From: Selaginella moellendorffii
Lineage: Eukaryota; Streptophyta; Lycopodiopsida; Selaginellales; Selaginellaceae
Direction: 5' to 3'
Length of the DNA: 64,000 bases
Assembly (NCBI RefSeq): GCF_000143415.4
Contig: NW_003314284.1
Location: forward strand, 792,825-856,824
Shown here one piece after another: positions 53,756-62,376 of this stretch (the stretch's first letter is position 1; each line of letters opens with the position of its first letter). Both the position numbers and the translations under genes were made by a program. The notes beneath the pieces are model-generated. The model did not search any database and had not been told where the DNA came from. It saw only the letters and a list, made by a program, of their open reading frames with translations.

Positions 53756-54269
53756 TCTGTAAGGCACTCACTGTAAAGCTTTGGGATTAGTAAAAATGCT
53801 CAAAAGAAGCTCTCATGCCTTCATATGTTTCTCAGTTGACGATAGAAATATAATACTATTGTACATCGATTTTCTTTTATCCTGGCCGTTCCAAAAAATG
53901 ATGTCCGTTTGAGAGAAACCTTAATTATTTAGTAATAAACCTTACTTTTTAACTTCTAATACTCAAACTCATTGTTTCAACACTTTGATCTTTTGCACTT
54001 TTGATCTAATGGAAAAGTAAAGTGACTACTTTTGAGTGAGGATAGGCAAATGTCTTGCAAAATGCCTGTGAAAAATTAAGTTAGATTTGTGCGGTTCATG
54101 AGATTTGGGGAGTTCTCATCATGACTTATTTTTTGCTCTTTGTTCTCAAGTAACAAACTTTGGACTACAGTCTATATTGTGGTGGGGGGGAGGCAGGGTT
54201 TCACTGTGAGTTAGTTCCACTTGGAATTTTTCTCACACCTCTTACTGCCATTTTCATCAGGATATACAT

Positions 54270-54840
54270 CAAAAAATAGTTCGGGAGATACAAAGAGTCT
54301 CCTTATTAAGGACTGTGTCTCTAGAGAGAATTGGTTTCATTGGAATTCTTTGCAGGTTAAGATGCTTTTTCAACCGATCGTGTCTAAAATGCCCACGCCT
54401 CATGCTGTTCTTGAGTCACTAAAAGACATCAACGTTTGATGCGGGAGACATGGGAAAATGCTCTTGATCTTCAGCTGCATGCTCAAGTGCCTCGATCCGG
54501 TCCTCACCATAGCTTGAGTCACCACACAGCTCTTATAATGCGAGACGCTCTAGCCAGTATAGAAGCAAGCCACGAGGATTAACTCCGGGAGCTCACCGCC
54601 ATCCGGACTTCGAGAGCCCCCAGCTGGTAGTGACGGACATGGTGAAGGTGTCCAAAGTGTATTCCAGCTTCTTATCTTCAGAAGCATCAGCAGATGATGA
54701 CGATGAGAGGCAGATGATCGTCGTGGATGGCTGGCTGGAGTTTGAGGCCGCGGCTCGGATCGCTGTGCACATCAAGGAGAGTGGATGCACTGCTGCTGGA
54801 AAAATGGCTTCTAGCGTGGTAAGAAAAAGTTCCATGTAAC
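54270..54840 (+). pseudogene. Relic of the DExH helicase 3' end
   Basis: Matches the end of the intact helicase. It includes the intron acceptor context before KMLFQPIVSKMPTP, then VLESLKDIN, the DNA for GCMLKCLDPVLT, and later VTDMVKVSKVYS and RQMIVVDGWLEFEAAARIAV. Large parts between these are deleted and frames change. It ends close to the tail of RCL1, mirroring copy 1 at 46.8 kb. Confidence 0.88.
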
Positions 54841-55370
54841 TGATTCAGTTTCCTTTTGTTAGAGCTATGGCCCCAGTGACTCATGAAACTTTCCTGTAGA
54901 GATTTTGGAAGCCACTTCCAACACACGTAAGTAGAACCGTGCCTGTCGCCGGGTCAGGCTTGATACTAAACTGCACTCCCAGGAATTCTTTGATGTGTTG
55001 CAGCATCTTGATACCGTAAGAAGAGAGCTTCCCGACCCTGACTTTGGAAACATCTTCCGGGCACAGAGCACAGAGGATGAACAGCAACCCCTGTATAGCA
55101 AACAAGAAAGTTTGTGAGATTGACTTCTTTCCTTTCCAGCTTCACAGATAGATACCTGGTGAGTTGAATCTACGACTCCTCCCAGCCTTATCTCCTGTAG
55201 CAAGGACATGGCTGCTTGCGTCCCCAGGTCCTCTGGAAGTTGGAGCTCGGATGCTCCTGAATGCATAGCCACGCACTCAGAGCTTAAAATGCAGCCGGTG
55301 GTCGTTTCTGCCACCAGTGAGATCCCATAGCCCGGAGATCTGTGCCATGACAAAGGAAGCAAGATGAAAA
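54270..55370. repeat. Helicase/RCL1 junction, copy 2
   Basis: Direct-orientation counterpart of 45779-47170. Here RCL1 is intact and the helicase is the relic. Divergence between copies is moderate, with many indels, so the event is not recent. Confidence 0.8.
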
Positions 55371-56327
55371 AAGTTGACTTTGCAGCACAAAATCATGGAA
55401 CTTACTTCCCGGACTCCGAACCAGTGTAGTGATCGGTAAAGATGTACACGTCGGGGAGCAAGCGATTTAGCACACCACGAGCGGCATCAACCATTCGATT
55501 GGCCATATGAGGTGAGACGCGTGTGGAGTAACTCACTCCTCGGATACGTTTCACCATGCCCTCGTCCACCCATGTAGCAGCCTGGCGAAGGATTCTTAGC
55601 GAGGAGAGAAAGAAAAGAAGAGGAGTTTGGAGAAACTGACCGTGAGGCTCTTGGGGACAATGGGAACTTTGAGGACGACTTCACCGCCACCCAAGGGAGG
55701 AGCTCCGCGGGCAACAACCTTGAGTTCTAGGCCTTCGATTGGAACACCAAAGTGCTTGAGCATTGGCAGTGTTGCTGTGCGAAAGGTGTCGACGCAGGGA
55801 TCCCTGCTGTCATTTGTAATGCCTGTCACAGGCCACAAAGAATTCTAGTTAACAACCGAGAGACTTGGAAATCGAAACACGAAGAAGAAAGAAACAAGGA
55901 AAAGCAAAAAAACGTTCTGGATATGGAGGAAAGCATACCTCTCAGTGTGATCGAGAGCGGCTTCTTTCCAAACAATCCCAAGATGATGAGAGGCTCGAGA
56001 AAGTATCCAATTCCGCGACCCGTCCCACAATCGTGGACGAGGTTGCGTCCACCGGCTAAAATCCCTGGCTTGTATCGCAGCTTCGTGCCTGGACTGCTGA
56101 AAATAAGAAATCAAGGAGCAAAAGGCAAGACGCTTACCCGTCTCATTGATCTCTATCCCGCAGCCATTGCTGATCTTCTCCACCAGACGGAGCAAGCTCG
56201 CCTCGAAATCACACAATCCAGGCGCCTCACTGTCCGCGCGGATGTCATCGATCCTCAGTGCGGTGTTGGAGAGCGTCGAGAGCACGAGGCGCTGCCGGAA
56301 ATGCTGGGCTCCTTTCATCCGTGCCAT
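54881..56327 (-). CDS. RCL1: RNA 3'-terminal phosphate cyclase-like protein, ribosome biogenesis factor
   Basis: Six exons (56327-56138, 56088-55939, 55822-55641, 55581-55406, 55339-55156, 55090-54881), 363 residues. Landmarks: RMKGAQHFRQRLVLSTLSNT, IRADSEAPGLCDFEASLLRL, TKLRYKPGILAGGRNLVHDC, FGKKPLSITLRGITNDSRDP, GLELKVVARGAPPLGGGEVV, RVSPHMANRMVDAARGVLN, AETTTGCILSSE and the terminal DPATGTVLLTCVGSGFQNLY. The protein resembles Rcl1 rather than true cyclases; Rcl1 is a nucleolar factor acting with Bms1 in early 18S rRNA processing of the 40S subunit and lacks cyclase activity. A partial copy sits at 46.9-47.2 kb. Its start is 217 nt from the divergent NXPE2. Confidence 0.94.
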
Positions 56328-56544
56328 AAACCCTAAACCACTGCCCTAGTTTTTCGATTTAAAGGTAAAAGCAAAATTGGAGCAACTAAACAAAAACTAA
56401 GGTAATGAAATGCGTAGTGTTTATAGTGTTTTCGGGTAGAGATTCGAACATCTTGCCTTGGGTGAAAGGGAAGCTCTCTGGCGCAGTGGAATGACGTGCG
56501 ACGAGGAATTTTGACAACCAAAATATCCAGACGCAAATATAGGT

Positions 56545-58235
56545 ATGGACCAAACTAAAGGTAGGAGCTTACCTCCAATGACTCGAAAAAACTCCGTGAG
56601 GCTCCTTGCAGCTATGTTGCTGAGTCTCTTACTCCTCGTGGCACTTCATTCCACTGCGCCAGAGAGCTTCCACTTCGATCTACTTCGCCGCCTTCTTTCA
56701 CCCAAGGCAAGAGCTCCTCCAGCCAGTTCACGGGACGCGCAAGTGATCCTCCAGCGTGTGTCTGAGAATGGAACTAGACCATGCCACAATATCAGCACGG
56801 AAGCCGCTTACTTCTTCGGCCTTCCCATGGAAGGAAACGGGGAGGAGATGATTACCTTGTCCACGGAAGTCTCCCACAAGTTTTGGATAGTCTCGTACGC
56901 AGCAGACGGAAGCAGGAGATGCCATGGAGGAGATTTCTACGAGATTGATCTCTCGGGTAAGTAAAAGAGTGTGTTCTTTTCGAGCGTTGTTGGAAAGATC
57001 CTTTCAACTGCAGGTCACCAATGGAAGTCACGGCCATCAGTAACAGACCTTGGAGATGGCTCTTATCTCGTGGAGCTCAGAGTCGACGGAGAATTCACGG
57101 GCATCTACACGCTGAGGGCCATTCTCTTGTACTCCAACTTCCACGGGATGGATCACTCCGCAACCGAATGGGCTGTGGACAAGGAAGTGTTCCGCCTCCA
57201 AATCCACTTCACTTCTTCTACTGGTGGCAGCACAAGGACTACTCTTCCACTATGCACCAGCAGCGACTTCACCTCGAAAAAACCGTGGTTAGGCAAGTGG
57301 ACCCGAACAAAGTTCGACGAGTCTTGCGCGCTCGACGAGGATGGACGTTACCTTTGCCTAAGAGACGACGAGCAGTGCGACGAGAGCCAGTGCAGTGGAG
57401 CTCTCGAGCGCCTGGAGAGTAACGGATGGGTGTACTCTGCGCACTGTAAGTTCCGGATATGGAGCACCACCGAGGCGTGGAAGTGCCTGGACGGGAAGAA
57501 GCTCTTCTTCTGGGGTGACTCTAACCACAGAGACACCATTCGAAACCTCCTCAACCTTGTTCTTGGCATGAATGAAATCATCGAGCAGCGTTCCATCATC
57601 ATCAACGTCACAAACCCGGCAAACCCTGCACAAAATCTACGCGTTTTTCAGATTTACAACGGTGCTCCGGATCCAGGAAAAGTTTTCCTAGGACTCAGGT
57701 CACTAGATGAACCGGCTTACCTTGAGCTTGTCAAGAAGGAGTTTTTTCAAGGAGGAGTGCCGGACGCGGTGATACTTAACTCGGGCCTCCATGATGGACA
57801 CGCCTGGAAAATCCCCGGGAGTTTGCCACAGCGGCCAAGACCGCTGCACTGTTCTGGAAGTCACTGTTGCGGGAGAGCAACAAAGCACGCGTGGTCTTCC
57901 GTAACACGGTCGCCGTGGCTGGAAGTATAAGAGCTGATCCCTCCAATCCTCAAAAAATGGAAGCTTTCAACTCGATCTTGAGTGACGAGTTCCAGCGACA
58001 GTTCCGAGCTCTGGAGAACCTGGTCATGTTTGTGGATAACTATGACATGACTTTTCCTTGGCACTATGATCACTGCTGCAGCGATGGGGGGCACTATGGA
58101 GTTGCGCCTTCGTTGTCACCATGGTTTGGCACGATTGGCCACTATTACTTTGTTGATTTGGTGCTCATTCATGTGCTTCTTACCACCATTTGCTCTTACC
58201 CTGGCAAAACAAAAGTTAAGACTGATCATAAGTGA
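56545..58235 (+). CDS. NXPE/PC-esterase-like protein with one frameshift (NXPE2)
   Basis: Two exons (56545-56956, 57014-58235) with the same architecture and intron site as NXPE1 and NXPE3: N-terminal membrane anchor (VRLLAAMLLSLLLLVALH), NGTRPCHNISTEAA, VTDLGDGSYLVELRVDGE, LFFWGDSNHRDTIRN. In the C4 run at 57813-57816 (ATCCCCGGGAG) the frame is lost by one base. Downstream, the other frame continues cleanly with EFATAAKTAALFW, DYN-like FVDNYDMTFPWHYDH and SDGGHYGVAPSLSPW, so the catalytic DxxH lies beyond the shift. Read literally the product is truncated at 57930 and lacks the active-site His. The original TAG/TAA stop after AICS is also lost, adding about ten codons. A homopolymer sequencing error would equally explain the shift. 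Confidence 0.75.
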
Positions 58236-58330
58236 GTTTCAACAAAATGTTACCTCCAATGTCATCTCGACTGCCAGCTCCTCTAGGAAGCTAGGATTTC
58301 ATTCTCTTAACGTCAGATACACCAAATCCA

Positions 58331-58337
58331 TATAAAT
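58331..58337 (+). promoter_or_regulatory. Possible TATA box of NXPE3
   Basis: CATATAAATGC lies 63-69 nt upstream of the preferred ATG at 58400, a plausible distance for a 5' UTR of about 35-40 nt. Confidence 0.35.
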
Positions 58338-58399
58338 GCTCAAGCTCAAGCTAATTTCAAAGCACGCATGCAAAACTTACAGTACAAAGGTTGGAGAGA

Positions 58400-60083
58400 A
58401 TGTTTGGCTTAACGGCCAGTCACTTTGGTAGCTGCTTCAATGAATCGCCTTTGAGGCATATGAACTCCACTATGAACGGAATTATTTTGATTTCTCTGGG
58501 TGCTTTCTTGTTGCTAGCACTGCATTTATGCACACCATTAAGTTACTACTCTGATTTGCTGTTCGAATTCAAAGACAGAGTACCTTCGATGTCGTCCCCC
58601 AACGCAAACAAGCGTTCGTCTTTCAACGAGTCTACAAGCATCTTCTTCAAGCGTTTCTCTGAGTATGGCAAACAGGAATGTCACAACGTAAGTACTACCG
58701 CTGCTCTCTTCTTTGGGCTCCCTAGAGCAGAGAATGGAGGCGAAATTACCTTGTCCACTGATGTTCTTCACAAGATTTGGATCGTCTCATATGCTGCTAG
58801 CGGAAACAGGAGATGCTTTGGAGGAGACTTCTACGAGACGGATCTCTCCAGTTAAGTTTGTTCTGAAAGTTTTTGTTCTCACGAATTTTCTATCATCTGT
58901 AGGTCCTCAATGGAAATCAAGGCCACCAATCACAGATGTCGGAGATGGCTCTTACCTCGTCGAGCTGAAAGTGGATGAGGAATTCGCTGGAAACTACACC
59001 TTCAAGGTTATCCTTCTATACTCCAACTTTCGTGGACTGGAGCATCAGCCGGGTCCATGGGCCCTTACGAAAGAGATGCTAACCGTCCAAATCCGTTTTA
59101 CTACCAGCCGAAAAAGAAATCCTCATCTTGCAACCTGCACCAGCCACGACTTCGTGTCAGCAACAACATGGTCAGGCAAATGGACTAGAACAAAATTCAA
59201 CGAGTCCTGTCAGCTCGACAAGGAAGGACGTTACCGTTGCTTGGGAGAACATGAGGAGTGCGATGACAGCCAATGCATTGGCAACCTTGAGAGCTTGGAG
59301 AGCAACGGATGGGTGTATTCAGCTCACTGTAAGTTCCGCATCTGGAACGCAGCCGATGCATGGAAGTGCTTGGACGGGAAGAAGCTCTTCTTCTGGGGCG
59401 ACTCAAACCACCAAGACACAATCCGGAACCTCATGAACTTTGTTCTTGGTCTGAAGCAGGAATACATAGAACGGATCTTCATGGCCAACGTCACCAATCC
59501 ATCCAATCCTGCACAGAATTTCAGCTTAGTATCGATCTTCAACGGACATGCAGATCCAAACCAAAACTTACTGGGTCTAGGCTCGCTCTACGTACCGGCA
59601 TATCGTGATCTGGTCAAGAACGAATTCTTTCGTGGTCGAGCTCCGGACGCAGTGATCATAAACTCGGGCATCCACGACGGGCACGCATGGAAAAAGGTTC
59701 ATCACTTTGCCACAGCAGTTAAGACTGCTTCGGCTTTCTGGAGGTCACTGCTGGAAAACAAGAGCAGCACTCGTGTCGTGATCCGCAACACGATCACCCT
59801 CGCCGCAATCAAAAGAAGTGACCCCTCCAATCCCCAGAAGATAGAAGTCTTCAACTCCATACTGAGCAACGAGTTCCAAAAGCAGCTGCATAGCCTGGAG
59901 AACCAGCTGATGTTTGTAGACGATTACGACATGACCTTCCCGTGGCACTACGATTTCTGCTGTAGCGATGGTGGACACTATGGCATAAAGCCTGTGCTGG
60001 CACCTTGGTTTGACAGAGTTGGCCATTTTTACTTCGTTGATGTGATGCTGGCTCATGTCCTGCTCACAGCCATTTGCTCATAG
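58400..60083 (+). CDS. NXPE/PC-esterase-like type II membrane protein (NXPE3)
   Basis: Two exons (58400-58850, 58903-60083), 544-codon CDS. The preceding in-frame TTG is not a likely start; ATG 58400 (MFGLTASHFG) or 58460 (MNSTMNG) is. Anchor helix GIILISLGAFLLLALHL, then a stem, the conserved QECHNVSTTAALFFGLPRAE, the filamin-like ITDVGDGSYLVELKVDEEF, Cys-rich ESCQLDKEGRYRC and ECDDSQC, the nucleophile LFFWGDSNHQDTIRN, AVIINSGIHDGHAW, and SDGGHYGIKPVLAPW supplying DxxH. All presumed catalytic residues are present and the frame is intact, so this is the complete member of the tandem pair with NXPE2. Closest to NXPE2 in the region after the GDS motif. Golgi or secretory carbohydrate-ester chemistry is inferred. 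Confidence 0.87.
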
Positions 60084-60400
60084 TTAGAACAATGGTTTCC
60101 ACCTACAAAAGATATAGAAAAGGTTACGCAAACTGACCTCAACGAGAAACTCCTTGTGATATCTAGTGAAGATCGCAAAAGAATATGAAAGTGGTTACTC
60201 ATAGTTAGATTTCCACCTACAAAGAAATAGAAAACTTTACGCTCAAACGCAATGGAGGATATGTAGCTCGAGAAAATCCTTGTGATAGATCTAGAACTCT
60301 ACCTACAAAAGAATAGATAAGTTTTACCTCAGGATATGTAGCTCGAAAAAATCGTTGTGATATCTAGAGAAGATCGCAAGGAATACGAAAGTACTGCGTC
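60084..60400 (+). repeat. Three-copy imperfect tandem repeat after NXPE3
   Basis: Units begin near 60084, 60204 and 60290, each with a version of TTCCACCTACAAAAGA-ATAGA, then TTACG or TTACC, then a block ending CTTGTGATATCTAG with GAAGATCGCAA. The second unit starts with the same CTCATAGTTAGA that overlaps the NXPE3 stop, so duplication started at the gene end. Unit length is about 90-115 nt. It fills the whole gap between NXPE3 and PPR4. Confidence 0.75.
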
Positions 60401-60409
60401 AGACTTATA

Positions 60410-62335
60410 TCACCTGCAAGAAACAAGAGTATAGAATTTCTTGCTCAACCCTTGGCCAGCCACGATCTGGAGGAGCTCTCGCGCCTCCTCCGATTCTCCG
60501 GCTCGGGAGAGCGCATCGATCATGAGCCAGAGGTGCTCCTTCCGCGGCGCCAAGCCATAATCCCCGCGCATCGACACGAAGCTATCCCTAGCCGCCGCTA
60601 GCAGCCCCAAATGGTTGCACGCAATGAGGCTACTCACGAAAGAGCTCTGGTCGGGCTCGATTCCCTCCACCCGCATTTTAAAACTCTCCCGGCTGGACCC
60701 AAACCGGGCGTGCCCTGCCACGATGGTGTTCCAGGTCACCAAGTTCTTCTGGCCCGGTGGTATCCTCCCAAACGTCCGCGTGGCATTAACAATCTTCCCA
60801 GATAACACGTACGCGTGGACCAGCGTTGTCCACGAGACCACGTCCACCTCAGGCATGGCATCAAATAGCATCTTCACGAGATGCCAATCCAGCGACGCAA
60901 ATGCCGCCAGCAGTGCGTTCCAGGATAGGATATTCCGCTGCGGCATTTGCCGGAAGAGCGCTGCCGCCTCTTGCGCGTCCCCCAGCTCGGCATTCATCGC
61001 GACCAGCGTCGTCCACGTCACCACGTCTTTGTCCGGCTGCTTCTGGAACAGGCTCCGCGCGCTTTCCACGTGGCCGCCCCGGTGGCAGGCAAGGATAAGA
61101 AGATTCCACGACACAGTGCTGTGTTCTGGCATTGTGTCAAACAGATGCTTGGCATCTTCCAGATGCCCGGCCTGGGCATATTCGGTTAGCATCGCGTTCC
61201 ACGTCGAGGCATCTTTTGTTCCCAAAGAGTCAAATGCTACCCTCGCCTGTTTGACCTCTCCCGCCAAGAAGAGCGCCTGGAGAAGCGCGTCCCAGGATCT
61301 AGAATCCCACTCGGGCATTCGATAGAAGAGATCTTTCGCGGATCGAAATTGCCCAGCGCGAGCGAGCGTCTGGATCATTGTTGTCCAGGTTGCGTGATCT
61401 CTCTCGGGCATCCGATCAAAGAACCCCTCCGCCTTTGCGAGACTGCCGCTCGTCCCAAGCGCTGTGAGCATCGCATTGAATGACACGACGCTCCACTCGG
61501 GCATCGACGAGAAGATCTTACTGGCGCGCTCGGGTTGCCCGTTTTGCGCGTATGCCTGAAGCAAAGCCGTCCACGCGAGAAGATCCGTCTGGGGGATCGA
61601 ATCAAACAGCGATTTCGCTCGGCCTGGATCGCCCAGCTGGGCGAAAACCCGGAGAATCGCCGTGCATGAAACGATGTCGTGCTCGGGCATCGACTGAAAG
61701 AGACGCTGGCATTCGCCCAGATTCCCCTCGTCCAGACGGCCATTGAGGAGAAGCGTCCAGGTCTGGCGATTCCAACCTGGAATCCCCAACAGATCCACGG
61801 CGTCGATGTGCCCACGCGAGACGTAAGCCGCCAGCATGGCATTCCACGTCACCAGGTTCTTCTCGGGCATGGAATCGAACGCGCGCTTGGCTTCATCAAA
61901 ATCCCCTCGTTTGGCAAATGCCTGAACAAGGCAAGTCCATGAGACAGTGTCCCATTCAAACATTTGATCAAAGACAGACTTTACTTGATCGAGTTGATTG
62001 AGCTTCAGTAGCGCAGCTAGAATTGTATTCCAGGACACAAGATTCTTCTCCGGCATGCTCAAGAGGGTCTGTAAAGATTCTTCAAGATGCCCATTTACGG
62101 CATATGCCGAAGCCATGATATTCCACGAGAAGAGGTTTGGATGCTCGATACCGTGGAATGTCTGGCAAGCATCTTCGAGGCATCTGACACGGCCGTACAT
62201 TTGGACTGTTAGATTTGCAAGGAATGTGTCACCTCGTACAGGACTGGTCTCGAGTTCTCTGTGAACTTCCCTGGCTTGAACTGGGGTTCTGGCATTTCGT
62301 AGACGAGATGCGAATTCGAGCTGGAGTTCTTGCAT
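60410..62335 (-). CDS. PPR protein with S-type repeat array (PPR4)
   Basis: Intronless, 641 residues. Leader MQELQLEFASRLRNARTP, then RVRCLEDACQTFHGIEHPNL and a regular array of about 31-residue S-type repeats (SWNIMASAYAVNGHLEESLQ, SWNTILAALLKLNQLDQVKS, SWTCLVQAFAKRGDFDEAKR). One repeat is altered (AVDLLGIPGWNRQTWTLLLN). The end has GLLAAARDSFVSMRGDYGLA, an E1-like HLWLMIDALSRAGESEEARE and stops at KKFYTLVSCR, so E2, E+ and DYW are absent. GC-rich. Expected to bind an organellar transcript; target unknown. It is head-to-head with PPR5, with only 41 nt between start codons. Confidence 0.92.
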   Translation of the reverse strand: MQELQLEFASRLRNARTPVQAREVHRELETSPVRGDTFLANLTVQMYGRVRCLEDACQTFHGIEHPNLFSWNIMASAYAVNGHLEESLQTLLSMPEKNLVSWNTILAALLKLNQLDQVKSVFDQMFEWDTVSWTCLVQAFAKRGDFDEAKRAFDSMPEKNLVTWNAMLAAYVSRGHIDAVDLLGIPGWNRQTWTLLLNGRLDEGNLGECQRLFQSMPEHDIVSCTAILRVFAQLGDPGRAKSLFDSIPQTDLLAWTALLQAYAQNGQPERASKIFSSMPEWSVVSFNAMLTALGTSGSLAKAEGFFDRMPERDHATWTTMIQTLARAGQFRSAKDLFYRMPEWDSRSWDALLQALFLAGEVKQARVAFDSLGTKDASTWNAMLTEYAQAGHLEDAKHLFDTMPEHSTVSWNLLILACHRGGHVESARSLFQKQPDKDVVTWTTLVAMNAELGDAQEAAALFRQMPQRNILSWNALLAAFASLDWHLVKMLFDAMPEVDVVSWTTLVHAYVLSGKIVNATRTFGRIPPGQKNLVTWNTIVAGHARFGSSRESFKMRVEGIEPDQSSFVSSLIACNHLGLLAAARDSFVSMRGDYGLAPRKEHLWLMIDALSRAGESEEARELLQIVAGQGLSKKFYTLVSCR

Positions 62336-62376
62336 TACTCACTAATAAACTCCCAATTTAATCTCGTGACATAGAG

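Larger units (their letters stand above)
48900..53825. repeat. Block B: inverted segmental duplicate of block A (5.9-10.3 kb)
   Basis: Contains, in order, a decayed PPR gene (-), an intact dioxygenase (-) and an intact MFS carrier (+), which is the mirror image of block A. The carrier 3' flank here (TTTGGGATTAGTAAAAATGC) matches the flank in A, giving a boundary near 53825. Decay is complementary to that in A. Confidence 0.85.
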
